From the NCBI GenBank assembly GCA_947483555.1, contig CANKMW010000027.1, positions 28,375 through 92,374 of the forward strand: a DNA stretch of 64,000 nucleotides. Reading direction: 5' to 3'. Below the pieces are notes generated by a model. That model had not been told where the DNA came from, ran no database searches, and saw only the letters and a list, made by a program, of their open reading frames with translations. Below, in pieces: positions 1-10,022 of the stretch; position 1 is the stretch's first letter; each line of letters starts with the position of its first letter. A program made the translations under genes and the position numbers. The stretch is from Myxococcales bacterium (GTDB lineage: Bacteria > Myxococcota_A > Polyangia > Haliangiales > Haliangiaceae).

Positions 1-10
1 GGATCACGCC

Positions 11-772
11 ATGACCGGGCCTGCCACGCCGTCGCTCCACGCGAGCGACATCGAGTCCGCGCCGCCGTACGCCCAGCACGGCGGACCGCGCTACGCGCTC
101 GTCGGTGACGAGCTGGTGGCGTCGGTGTCGAGCGATCCTCGCAGCCGCGAGCTGGCGGCCGGTGTGGTGGCACCTCGCCGACGCGGCGATCACGGCGCCG
201 CCGGCGCCGCCGCCCGACCCGCGCCCGCCGGGTTCCTGAACCCCGATGACCTCCGCCAGCTCGAGGAGCTGCACGGCGAGGGCATCACGGCGGTCCAGAT
301 CGTCGACGCGTTCGTGTCGCGCGGCGTCCGCTTCTCCGAGGCCAGCTTTCGAAAGTACGTCCAGCAGGGGCTGTTGCCGCGCAGCCGCCGGGTCGGCCGC
401 AAGGGCAAGAACAAGGGCTCCCTGGGGCTGTACCCGGCCAAGACCGTGCGCCGCATCAACGAGGTCAAGCGGCTGATGGGCGAGGGCTACACGATCGAGG
501 AGATCCAGGAGCAGTTCCTGCAGTTCACCGACCTGGTCGAGAACGTCGACGAGGCGGTCGTCGAGCTGGTCGCGCGCCTCGACGAAGGCGTCGCGTCGGA
601 GCGGCTGGATCCGCAGGCCCGCCGCGCGCTGGCCAAGGAGCTGGGCGAGGTGCGGCGCCAGGCCAGCGAGGTGGTGGAGCGTCTCGGCTTGCTGGCCCGC
701 CGGGTGGCCGCGCCGCGGTCAGCGCAGCTGCGCCGCAGCGGCGCCGCCGGTGCCGCCGAGGACCTGCTGTGA
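11..772 (+). CDS. MerR-type helix-turn-helix transcriptional regulator
   Basis: Predicted DNA-binding regulator. The recognisable part is a MerR-like winged HTH at about residues 75-170, with FRKYVQQGLLPRSRRVGRKG (a MerR 'Y.. .GLL' helix-2/wing pattern) followed by TVRRINEVKRLMGEGYTIEEI. The last 80 residues are helical and probably dimerise. The first 70 residues are poorly conserved in style, and only ten bases lie upstream in the window, so the true start is uncertain. It precedes a sigma-region-4-like gene by 85 bp on the same strand; the two may form a regulatory pair. No target operator could be identified. The family call is fairly sure, the role is not. Confidence 0.75.
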   Translation: MTGPATPSLHASDIESAPPYAQHGGPRYALVGDELVASVSSDPRSRELAAGVVAPRRRGDHGAAGAAARPAPAGFLNPDDLRQLEELHGEGITAVQIVDAFVSRGVRFSEASFRKYVQQGLLPRSRRVGRKGKNKGSLGLYPAKTVRRINEVKRLMGEGYTIEEIQEQFLQFTDLVENVDEAVVELVARLDEGVASERLDPQARRALAKELGEVRRQASEVVERLGLLARRVAAPRSAQLRRSGAAGAAEDLL

Positions 773-857
773 CGGCGAGCAACCGGCGACCACCACCGGC
801 GGTCGCGCTGGCAACGATTCCACGACGGCACGAGGGCACTGAACCAGGAGAAGCACC

Positions 858-1439
858 ATGAGCGCCGAGAACCAAGACGAGGACGAGGCCGAGGTGGCGA
901 TCGAAGCCGATGCCGACGACGGCGACGGCGACGAGACGTCCGACGACGGCGACCACGCAGGTGAGGCCGCCGGTGATGTGCCGGAGGTCAGCCGCAAGGT
1001 CCGCCGCCGGCGGACGCGGACCCGGCCGCGCTCGAAGACGATCGCGATGAAGCGGCTGACCCGGGAGGAGCTGCGCCTGGGCGCGATCATGTTCCCGCCC
1101 GTCGACGTGCCGCGGCCGCAGACCCGCGCCGAGTGCCGCGAGGAGGCGCGCCCGTGCCCATGGGTGGCGTGCAAGTTCCACCTCTACCTGGACGTCAACC
1201 CCGAGACCGGGTCGATCAAGATCAACTTCCCCGAGCTCGAGCCCTGGGACATGCAGGACACCTGCTCGCTCGACGTCGCCGAGCGCGGCGGGATCACGCT
1301 CGAGGAGGTTGGCGAGATCATGAACCTGACCCGCGAGCGCATCCGTCAGGTCGAGGTTCGGGGGCTGCTCAAGCTGAAGATGTGCTCGCCGTCGCCCGAG
1401 GAGATCGGCGCCTGCCTGGTCCGGCGACCGGGTCAGTGA
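858..1439 (+). CDS. Sigma-70 region 4-like HTH DNA-binding protein
   Basis: A 193-residue protein with a very acidic N-terminus (residues 1-45), an Arg-rich patch (RRRRTRTRPRSK, about 50-61) and a C-terminal helix-turn-helix that reads like sigma-70 region 4.2 (GGITLEEVGEIMNLTRERIRQVE, about 148-170). There is no sigma region 2, so it is unlikely to be a complete sigma factor. Between the two lies a Cys-containing segment (ECREEARPCPWVACKF) that could bind metal. A GGAGAAG Shine-Dalgarno sits just upstream. It may be a core-RNAP- or promoter-binding accessory regulator; that role is inferred from the domain alone. Confidence 0.75.
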   Translation: MSAENQDEDEAEVAIEADADDGDGDETSDDGDHAGEAAGDVPEVSRKVRRRRTRTRPRSKTIAMKRLTREELRLGAIMFPPVDVPRPQTRAECREEARPCPWVACKFHLYLDVNPETGSIKINFPELEPWDMQDTCSLDVAERGGITLEEVGEIMNLTRERIRQVEVRGLLKLKMCSPSPEEIGACLVRRPGQ

Positions 1440-1518
1440 CCGCCCTGAGCCGCGCCATCACCGTCGAGATGGGCGTGGGGTCTGGTGCTGATCCCCGTAC
1501 TCTGGTAACAGCGCGCTC

Positions 1519-3123
<1,605 letters not shown>

Positions 3124-3196
3124 GCGGCGCGGACCTGGTTCGCGGTGCGGGTGGCGGCGGTCGACATCCGGGACCGACGGTGGTAACTCCGCGGCG

Positions 3197-4474
3197 ATGA
3201 AGATCCTCGTGGTCGGAAGCGGAGGGCGCGAGCACGCGCTGGCGTGGCGCCTGGCCAAGGGCGGCCACGAGCTGGTGGTGGCGCCCGGCAACCCGGGCAT
3301 CGAGGCGGTGGCGACCTGCGTGCCGGTGGCGGCCATGGACCTCGACGGCCAGGTGCGGCTGGCGATCGAGCGCGGCGTGGATCTGGTCGTGGTCGGTCCC
3401 GAAGCGCCGCTGTGCGCCGGCCTGGCCGATCGATTGCGGGCCGCCGGCGTGCCGACCTTCGGACCGGGCGCCGACGGGGCCCGACTCGAAGGATCGAAGG
3501 CGTTCTCGAAGCAGCTGTTCGCGCGTCACGGCATCCGCACCGCGGCGTTCCGGGTCTGCGGTTCGGTCGCCGACGCCGATCTCGCCATCGCCGAGCTGGC
3601 GGCCCTCGCGGCGCCGGCCCGGCGGGGCGTGGTCGTGAAAGCCGATGGCCTGGCCGCCGGCAAGGGCGTCGTGGTGGCCGACGATGCCGACCAGGCGCGC
3701 GCGGCGGCGCGCGACATGTTCGACGGCCGCTTCGGCGACGCCGGAGCCCGCCTGGTGATCGAGCAGCGCCTCGGTGGCCGTGAGGTGTCGGTGATGGCGC
3801 TCACCGACGGCATCCGCGTCGAGATCCTGGCGCCGGCCGAGGACCACAAGACCTTGCTCGATGGCGACCGCGGGCCCAACACCGGCGGCATGGGGACGGT
3901 CTCGCCGGCGTGGATCGACGACGCCACGCTCGCCCGCGTGCGCGACGAGGTGCTGTTGCCGACCGTGGCCGGGCTTGCCAGCGAGGGCGTCGACTACCGC
4001 GGCGTGCTCTACGCCGGCATCATGATCGACGACGCCGGCGCGCCCTGGCTGCTCGAGTACAACTGCCGGTTCGGCGATCCCGAGACCCAGCCCGTGATGG
4101 CGCGGCTCGAGGGTGACCTCGGCGCGGTGCTGCACGGGGCGGCGACGGGCGAGCTGGTGCCGGGCGCGCTGACCTGGGACCGGCGCGCCGCGGTGTGCGT
4201 GGTGGTCGCCGCGGCTGGCTATCCCGAGTCGCCGCGGACCGGCGATGAGGTCACCGGCCTCGACGCCGGCGCTGACCTGACGGACGTGATCGTGTTCCAC
4301 GCCGGCACGGCGCGGCGGGGCGGGGCGGTGGTATCGGCGGGGGGCCGCGTGCTCGGCGTGACCGCGATCGGCGACGATGTCGGCGCGGCGCGGGTGCGGG
4401 CCTACGCCGCCGTCGAGCGCATCGGCCTGGCCGGCAAGCAGTTCCGCACCGACATCGGCGCGCGCGGAAGGTGA
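3197..4474 (+). CDS. purD: Phosphoribosylamine-glycine ligase
   Basis: Second enzyme of de novo purine synthesis (GAR synthetase): joins phosphoribosylamine to glycine with ATP. The 425-residue protein opens with MKILVVGSGGREHALAW, the typical N-domain. An ATP-grasp domain follows, with VVKADGLAAGKGVVVA, LIEQRLGGREVSV, EDHKTLLDGDRGPNTGGMG and LEYNCRFGDPETQ. Length and motif order are normal for PurD. It lies downstream of purH on the same strand, and the next gene (DUF1015) begins 14 bp after its stop. Identification is essentially certain. Confidence 0.97.
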   Translation: MKILVVGSGGREHALAWRLAKGGHELVVAPGNPGIEAVATCVPVAAMDLDGQVRLAIERGVDLVVVGPEAPLCAGLADRLRAAGVPTFGPGADGARLEGSKAFSKQLFARHGIRTAAFRVCGSVADADLAIAELAALAAPARRGVVVKADGLAAGKGVVVADDADQARAAARDMFDGRFGDAGARLVIEQRLGGREVSVMALTDGIRVEILAPAEDHKTLLDGDRGPNTGGMGTVSPAWIDDATLARVRDEVLLPTVAGLASEGVDYRGVLYAGIMIDDAGAPWLLEYNCRFGDPETQPVMARLEGDLGAVLHGAATGELVPGALTWDRRAAVCVVVAAAGYPESPRTGDEVTGLDAGADLTDVIVFHAGTARRGGAVVSAGGRVLGVTAIGDDVGAARVRAYAAVERIGLAGKQFRTDIGARGR

Positions 4475-4488
4475 TAGCCTGGCGGCCA

Positions 4489-5719
4489 ATGCCGGAGATC
4501 GCCCCGTTCCGCGGCATCAGCTTCGACCGCACCAAGATCGATCTGAGCCGCGTGCTGTCGCCGGTGCCGGGTGCGGCCGAGGCCACCGCCCGCGCCGCCG
4601 CCGGCTGGCTCGCGGCGGGGGTGCTGGTCCGCGATCCGTACAAGGCGATCTACCGCTACTCGCAGCACTTCGTCGCCGCGGGCGGCCGCGCGCTGGTCCG
4701 CCGCGGGCTGGTGGCCGCGGTGAGGTTGGCGTCGGGATCCGAGGCCCGCATCGTGTCGGTCGAGCGAACCCGCGCCGAGGCCGTGGCCGAGCGCGTCGCG
4801 CTCTACGACACGACCCGGATCCAGGCGTCGTCGCCGTTCGCGCTCTACGCCGACGCCGCCGGCGAGGTCGAACGCGTGCTGCACAGCGTCGACAGCCGAC
4901 CGCCAACGCTCGACGTCACCCTCCCTGACGGCGTCCGCCACGTGGTCCATCGCATCGCGGATGCCGAGCTGATCGGCAAGGTTCGGCGCGCCCTGGTGCC
5001 GAAGAAGATGGTGCTGGTCGATGGCCACCACCGCTACGCCGCGGCGCTGGCGCTGCGCGACCAGCTGGCGGCCGCCGCCGGTCCACGCGGGCTGTCGCAG
5101 TACGCCTCGCCGCAGTACACGTCGGTCTTCCTGTGCAACGGCGCCGACGGCGGGCTGCAGGTGCGCGCCAGTCACCGCGTGCTGCACGGCGTCGAGGGGT
5201 TCGATCCCCGCGGGTTCCTCGACCGGGCGCGCGAGTATTTCGTGATCGAGCCAGTCGTCGGTGGCGGCCGCGACGCCACGATCGCCGAGCGCGCGCTGGT
5301 CGACGTCCCCGGCCACTCGCCGGCGATCGTGGTGGCGTTCGCCGGCGAGGCCGACGCGTGGCGCTTGACGCTCGACGCGCACGTGAATCCGCACGCGCTC
5401 GGCGCCGCCGCCCATCCCGTGGTCGCCAAGCTTCCCATCTCGGTGCTTCACGGGCTGATCTTCGAGCGCATCCTCGGGCTGACGCCCGCCGCCCACGAGG
5501 GTGGCGCCAACGTCCGCCACGCCGCCGACGCCGCGGCGGCGCTGGCCGCGCTGCCGCGCGCCCAGGCGGCGTTCATCCTGCCGCCGCCCACCGCCGACAT
5601 CCTCCGCAACGTCACCGAGCTCGGCGACACGTTGCCGCCCCGCGCCTCGTGGTTGCACCCGCCGCTGGCCCCCCGGGATCGTGATCAGCATGATCGATCC
5701 CGACGAAGATCTGATGTAG
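4489..5719 (+). CDS. DUF1015 family protein, apparent 1-nt frameshift near the 3' end
   Basis: DUF1015 proteins are about 400 residues, of unknown biochemistry, and often sit near serA/serC in other bacteria. Conserved features seen here are FRGISFDRTKIDLSRVLSPV at the N-terminus, MVLVDGHHRYAAAL and ISVLHGLIFERILG. Read straight through, frame 1 becomes nonsense after LHPPLAPRD and runs on past the natural end. Skipping one C in the six-C run at 5669-5674 restores the expected C-terminus GIVISMIDPDEDLM and a TAG at 5717-5719. The coordinates given assume that correction. Either a sequencing or assembly indel or a true mutation is possible. The start is the ATG 14 bp after purD. Confidence 0.85.
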
Positions 5720-5820
5720 CCGAAACCGTCGCCGAAACCGAAACCGTCGCCGAAACCGAAACCGTCGCCGAAACCGAAACCGTCGCCGAAACCGAAACCG
5801 TCGCCGAAACCGAAACCGAC
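5719..5820. repeat. 18-bp tandem array filling the gap between two convergent stop codons
   Basis: One 12-bp partial copy (5719-5730) and five copies of the 18-mer GCCGAAACCGAAACCGTC (5731-5820; the last ends GAC). The array begins on the last base of the DUF1015 TAG and ends on the first base of the opposing gene's stop, so it exactly occupies the intergenic space. The minus strand has GG doublets spaced four bases apart and could fold as a two-tetrad G-quadruplex. The related unit recurs at 15720, 25381 and 35768. Confidence 0.95.
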
Positions 5821-6986
5821 TACCGGACGCCCTTCCAGCGCAGCACCTTGATCGGATTGTCGGCGTATCCCGAGTCGGCGATCGCCTGCTGCTTGGGCGA
5901 GTCGAACAGCGTGTGCATCATGACGTCGGCGGTATCGAGCACGCCGCGCGTGCCGCGATCCTCGACCAGCGCACCGACGTGGCGCGGAAACAGCACCAGA
6001 TCGCCCGGCCGGGTGAACGGCACCGGCTTGCCGCGCGCGTCGCGGTACACGCCGTCGGATTCGAGCGCGCCCTTGCCGAGCACGCGCGCGTGGCGCTCCA
6101 GCGAGCCGGTCCAGCCGTACGGAACGTCCAGGCCGGCGCGGCGGGCGCCGTACACCATCAGGTCGGCGCAGTCGCTGCCCTCGAGCCGCTCGCTCTGGTG
6201 GGTGCGATCGGTGCCGCCGGCCGAGGCCCAGATGTACGGCTGGCCGTACATCTCGCCCAGCAATCCGAGAAACGTGTCGTCGCTGCGCACCGAGACCCGG
6301 TGGACGTCTTCCGACAGGCCACCCGAGCCGCGACCGCGTCGCGCCGCGACCCCGGGGCTGGCGACCGACCGGTCGCCCTGACGTGCCACGACCTGGAAGC
6401 GCATGGTGCCGAGCCCGTTGCCATGATCAGGCGTGAGCGTCGGATGAACGTCGGCGGCGATCGCCGCACCAGCCGCCAGCAGCGGCGTCGCGGTGTACGG
6501 GATCGCTTCGTAGCGGAAGCCACCCGAAGCGGTGTTCGAGAGATCCGCGGCACTCGGCTCGATCTTGTTCCAGACCAAGGTCATCGCCGGGGCCGCCGCG
6601 AGTGGACGCGGCCGCACTCGCTTGCCGTGCCAGCGAACCGCGCCCGCGTCGCTGTACAGCACTCGCTTGCCGTCCTGTTCGACCTCGACCAGCGCGTAGA
6701 GCGTCACGGTCTCGACGACGAGCGCGCGCTTGGCCGTCGCGTCGGCGGCGGTGTCCGCGTCCGGACCGACGCGTGAGATGACGTGCGCCGCCGTGAGGCG
6801 GCCGACGACATCCGCGCTGCCGACCGTCGCGGCGGCCGGCGTGATGGCGGCCACGGCGTCCGGCAGCGCGCGGCCCGGCGGCGACGTCGGCGCGCCGCCG
6901 CGGCGCGCCGGCTGGCCGCTCGCCGGCGCGTCACAGCTACCCGAAATCCCGGCGGTCGCGAGGACGATCGAGAGGACGCGGCGCAT
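5820..6986 (-). CDS. NlpC/P60-like lipoprotein, putative cell-wall hydrolase
   Basis: A 388-residue exported protein: MRRVLSIVLATAGISGSC looks like a type II signal peptide with the lipid-modified Cys at 18. The C-terminal third resembles the NlpC/P60 cysteine-peptidase fold, with YIWASAGGT, GSDCADLMVYGARRAG (catalytic Cys candidate), RPGDLVLFPRHVGALVED (His candidate) and a further His in DVMMHTLF. Such enzymes cleave peptidoglycan stem peptides. The middle of the protein is unassigned. The open frame continues upstream to 7334, but the signal peptide fixes the start at 6986. Convergent with the DUF1015 gene, and separated from it only by the tandem array. Confidence 0.75.
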   Translation of the reverse strand: MRRVLSIVLATAGISGSCDAPASGQPARRGGAPTSPPGRALPDAVAAITPAAATVGSADVVGRLTAAHVISRVGPDADTAADATAKRALVVETVTLYALVEVEQDGKRVLYSDAGAVRWHGKRVRPRPLAAAPAMTLVWNKIEPSAADLSNTASGGFRYEAIPYTATPLLAAGAAIAADVHPTLTPDHGNGLGTMRFQVVARQGDRSVASPGVAARRGRGSGGLSEDVHRVSVRSDDTFLGLLGEMYGQPYIWASAGGTDRTHQSERLEGSDCADLMVYGARRAGLDVPYGWTGSLERHARVLGKGALESDGVYRDARGKPVPFTRPGDLVLFPRHVGALVEDRGTRGVLDTADVMMHTLFDSPKQQAIADSGYADNPIKVLRWKGVR

Positions 6987-7082
6987 GCGAGTTACAACGC
7001 GCGACAAGTCGAAACGATTCCAATGTTGACGGTCCGCCGACTGCGTGGCACAAGTGAATAAACTTCCTCGACGGAAACTCCC

Positions 7083-7214
7083 ATGAAGCGCGCCATCATG
7101 AACACTCGCCACGACAACGTCACCGGCATGGTCATCCTGCCGCCGACGATTGCCGTCGCCTGTGGTGGCGCTTGCTCGGGAGCTGCACCTGGGGCCTTCG
7201 GGCACCAGCACTGA
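7083..7214 (+). CDS. Possible 43-residue peptide, unknown
   Basis: Small ATG-started frame in the 450-bp gap between the NlpC/P60-like gene and the MATE exporter. The predicted peptide has a mixed N-terminal half (MKRAIMNTRHDNVTGMV) and a small-residue, two-Cys tail (ACGGACSGAAPGAFGHQH), a composition reminiscent of RiPP or bacteriocin precursors. A perfect 7-bp hairpin (7211-7228) covers its stop codon. The Shine-Dalgarno is weak and no modification enzyme is next door. It could be chance; coding status is unproven. Confidence 0.3.
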   Translation: MKRAIMNTRHDNVTGMVILPPTIAVACGGACSGAAPGAFGHQH

Positions 7215-7228
7215 CGGTCGTCCGTCAG
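7211..7228 (+). terminator. Hairpin at the stop codon of the small ORF
   Basis: CTGACGG / CCGTCAG form a perfect 7-bp stem with a TCGT loop, overlapping the TGA of the 43-codon frame. There is no U-tract, so it would be a processing or attenuating structure rather than a classical intrinsic terminator. The remaining 200 bp before the MATE gene contain only an imperfect 23-bp palindrome at 7344-7366. Confidence 0.3.
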
Positions 7229-7434
7229 TCACACGAGTTGCCCTGAACCAGACCGCAAGGTCGCGTTCAGGAGCCAGCGCAGGCGACACCGTCATCCGCG
7301 TGCGAGGCCGCCGGCCGAGCCGGCGGGTGGTCACGTCGGGTCACGCACTCCTTCATGAGGAATGCGTCGCCTGGTCAACCGGTTTCACGCAACCGCGCAG
7401 TCGCGCCCCGGGCCCGGCCGCCGAGTGAAGTGTC

Positions 7435-8913
7435 ATGCACGACTCAACTGCTGCTTCAGATCGCCCATCGATCCTCGCGTGGGCCGACCGACCCGGTCGC
7501 GAGCTCCTCCGCCTTTCGTGGCCGATCGCGGTCTCGACGCTGTCGTACAGCGCCATGACGCTGGTCGGCACCGCGTTCGTGGCTCGCGCCGGCGATGCCG
7601 AGGTCGCCGGTGTCGGGCTGGCCGGCGCGCTCTCGTTCGGGCTCCTGTGCTTCGCCATCGGCGTGCTGCGCGGCCTCAAGACCCTGGTCTCGCAAGCGAT
7701 CGGCGCCGGCCGCGCCGACGAGGCCGATCGTTACCTCGGCACCGGCGTCCTGTTCGCGCTCGGTCTGGGCGCGGTCGCACTGGTGGTCGCCGAGTGCCTG
7801 GCGCCGCTGCTCGAGGCGCTCACCGCCGACGCGGCGGTCGGTCATCACGCCGCCACCTACCTCAAGGTCCGCGCGCTCGCGGCGCCGCTGCTGCTGACCT
7901 ACGTCGCGCTGCGCGAGACGCGGTGGGGCGAAGGCGACACCCGCACGCCGATGCGCGCGGCGTTGACCGGCAACCTGGTCAACTTCGCGCTCGACGTGGT
8001 GCTCATCGTCGGGCTCGGCTGGGGCGTGCTCGGCGCCGCGGTGGCGACCGTGTTTGGCAATGCCACCGAGCTGGCCCGGCTGGCCTGGCCGATGAGGCGC
8101 CGGCTCGCGGTGGTGGCGTGGAGCAGCCGCCACGCCCGCGCGTTGTGGCAGCAAGGCGCGGCCACCGGCCTCCAGTTCACCCTCGAGGTGGGCGCGTTCC
8201 TGTTGCTCACCGCGATCATCGCGCAGATGTCGGCGACCGACGCCGCGGCGCACCAGCTCGTCCTCCAGCTCAGCCATGTCTCGTTCCTGCCCGCGCATGC
8301 GCTGGCCGAAGCGGCGTCGGTGCTGGTCGGCAACGCGGTCGGCGCGGCGCGCCTCGACCTGGTGCGGCCGGTGGCGCGACGCGGGCTGGCGCTGGGCGCG
8401 GCCTACACCGCGGCGTGCACGGTCGCGTTCGTGGTCCTCGCCGGGCCGATCGCGGTCGTGCTCGGCGGCGGCCGGGGCGCCCTGCAGGACCTGACGGTCA
8501 CGCTCATCCGCGTGTCCGCCTTGTTCCTGGTCGCCGACGCGGCCAACGTGATCGCGCGCGGGGTGTTGCGCGGCGCCGGCGACGTGGTCTATCCGGCCGT
8601 GGTCGGCGTGGTGTCATCGTGGCTGCTGACCCCGCCGATGGCGTGGTTGGTCGGGCTGAAGCTGGGCTGGGGCGCGGCCGGCGGCTGGCTCGGGCTGACC
8701 GCCGAGATCTTCGTGGGCGCCGCGATCCTGTGGCGGCGGATCGGTCGCGGCGGCTGGGTGGTGTCGGCCGAAGCGAGCTGGGCGCGGATGGCGCGCACCT
8801 CGGCGCGCGTTGCACCCGACGCCGATGAAGCGCAGGGCGGCGACCAGGACGCCGAGGTTTCACGGCACCGACACGATCGCGAAACCTTCATCTGCGAGGC
8901 TACCCAGCGATGA
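7435..8913 (+). CDS. MATE family efflux transporter
   Basis: A 492-residue inner-membrane protein with about 12 hydrophobic helices arranged as two similar halves, the MATE pattern (Na+ or H+ antiport of organic cations and metabolites). Typical motifs are LLRLSWPIAVSTLSYSAMTLVGTAFVARAG in helix 1-2, GLKTLVSQAIGAGR after helix 3, and LAEAASVLVGNAVGAAR in the second half. The last 40 residues are hydrophilic and unusual for the family. The natural substrate is unknown. Its stop overlaps the ATG of a 44-codon frame (ATGA at 8910-8913). Confidence 0.9.
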   Translation: MHDSTAASDRPSILAWADRPGRELLRLSWPIAVSTLSYSAMTLVGTAFVARAGDAEVAGVGLAGALSFGLLCFAIGVLRGLKTLVSQAIGAGRADEADRYLGTGVLFALGLGAVALVVAECLAPLLEALTADAAVGHHAATYLKVRALAAPLLLTYVALRETRWGEGDTRTPMRAALTGNLVNFALDVVLIVGLGWGVLGAAVATVFGNATELARLAWPMRRRLAVVAWSSRHARALWQQGAATGLQFTLEVGAFLLLTAIIAQMSATDAAAHQLVLQLSHVSFLPAHALAEAASVLVGNAVGAARLDLVRPVARRGLALGAAYTAACTVAFVVLAGPIAVVLGGGRGALQDLTVTLIRVSALFLVADAANVIARGVLRGAGDVVYPAVVGVVSSWLLTPPMAWLVGLKLGWGAAGGWLGLTAEIFVGAAILWRRIGRGGWVVSAEASWARMARTSARVAPDADEAQGGDQDAEVSRHRHDRETFICEATQR

Positions 8914-9044
8914 CCGACTGGATCCAGGTGGCAACCGGGCGGCTGGCCGACTTCACCATCGGCACCGCCATCGTCATGGTGCACGTGTTGATGGCCGACC
9001 GAGCGCGGCGCCGGGCGGTGCCGGCGCGCGCGCTGCGCGCTTGA
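8910..9044 (+). CDS. Possible 44-residue protein coupled to the MATE gene
   Basis: An ATG overlaps the TGA of the MATE gene by four bases, a common translational-coupling layout. The predicted product has one moderately hydrophobic stretch (GTAIVMVHVLMA) and a basic Arg-rich tail. Nothing recognisable. The overlap is the only support, so it may be spurious. Confidence 0.3.
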   Translation: MTDWIQVATGRLADFTIGTAIVMVHVLMADRARRRAVPARALRA

Positions 9045-9084
9045 TCGCCCGACAGCCACCGGGTAGGCCGGGGTCCGCAGACAT

Positions 9085-9105
9085 GTAGAAAGTCGAACTT
9101 CCTAC
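9085..9105. promoter_or_regulatory. Imperfect palindrome, possible MerR operator
   Basis: GTAGAAAGT-CGA-ACTTCCTAC is a near-perfect dyad (one mismatch per arm), 37 bp before the start of a MerR-family gene and unusually AT-rich for this genome. MerR regulators bind dyads of about 20 bp in promoter spacers and commonly autoregulate, so this may be its own operator. No clear -35/-10 pair frames it. Confidence 0.4.
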
Positions 9106-9141
9106 TTCCAATCGACGATGGTCTGATCTAGGTTCACCGTC

Positions 9142-10020
9142 GTGGTCCGGTCACGCGTCCGCAACGCTCCCCCGACTCCCCCTGGGCGCGCCGGCCGGGC
9201 CACACGCTCCTCCCTGTCGCCGGCTCGCCGCGAGCTGGTGCGGATCTCGGACCTGGCCCGCCTCGCCGGCGTGCCGGCACCGACGATCAAGCACTACATG
9301 CGCGAGGGTCTGTTGCCGCGGGCGCAGGCGCGGACCAGTCGCAACATGGCCTACTACGATCCGCGGCTCGCCGAGCGCGTGCGCGTGATCAAGGACCTGC
9401 AGAGCCGGCGCTTCTTGCCCCTCAAGCTCATCGCGGATCTGCTCGAGCCACCGCCGTCGGCCGCGTTGCGCGCCGACGCCGAGCAGACGTTGCGCCGGCA
9501 TCTCGGCGATCTCGAGCCGGCGATCCGTGCCGGCGCTCGCGACGCCCGCCAGGTGCGCGGACGCGAGACGATCTCGGTGCGCAGCCGGAGCGCCGTGCTG
9601 GCCACGCTCGACGTCACGGCGCAGGAGCTCGACGACCTCGCCATCGCGGGCCTGGTCGAGCCGTCGTCCGTGACCGGCGACGAACTGGTCTACGCCGGCC
9701 CCGACCTCGAGATCCTCGAGGTCATCGACGAGGTCCGCCGGTCCGGCATGGGCGATCTGTTCCCGATGCCGATCCTGGCCCCCTACGCAGCGGCGGTGCG
9801 GACCCTGGTCCGGGTCGAGATCGAGCTGTTCCGCCGCCGGGTGCTCGCCGGGTCGGTGCTGCCGCCCAAGCCGCTCGACGAGGTCGCGCGCGACGCCACC
9901 CGCCTCGGCGAGCGGCTGGTGGTGGCGATGCGTTCGAAGCTGGTCATCCCCGAGCTGCGCGCCGCCGCCGGGGCACCGCCATCTGGTCGCGATCCGGGAT
10001 CCGATCCCGAACCGAGGTAG
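9142..10020 (+). CDS. MerR family transcriptional regulator
   Basis: A 292-residue regulator. Residues about 33-100 form the MerR winged HTH: VRISDLARLAGVPAPTIKHY, then MREGLLPRAQARTSRNMAYY and an RVRVIKDLQSRRFLPLKLI dimerisation start. A Pro/Arg-rich lead (1-30) precedes it, so the true start could be the GTG or another codon nearer residue 30. The effector domain (about 110-280) is helical and unassigned, without a Cys cluster suggesting metal sensing. A dyad at 9085-9105 may be its operator. It lies 2 bp before a hydrolase gene, which may be a target or co-transcribed. Confidence 0.85.
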   Translation: MVRSRVRNAPPTPPGRAGRATRSSLSPARRELVRISDLARLAGVPAPTIKHYMREGLLPRAQARTSRNMAYYDPRLAERVRVIKDLQSRRFLPLKLIADLLEPPPSAALRADAEQTLRRHLGDLEPAIRAGARDARQVRGRETISVRSRSAVLATLDVTAQELDDLAIAGLVEPSSVTGDELVYAGPDLEILEVIDEVRRSGMGDLFPMPILAPYAAAVRTLVRVEIELFRRRVLAGSVLPPKPLDEVARDATRLGERLVVAMRSKLVIPELRAAAGAPPSGRDPGSDPEPR

Positions 10021-10022
10021 TC

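Noticed and set aside
5719..5820. CRISPR array
   Set aside because: Repeat unit is 18 bp with no unique spacers and no cas genes; it is a simple tandem repeat.
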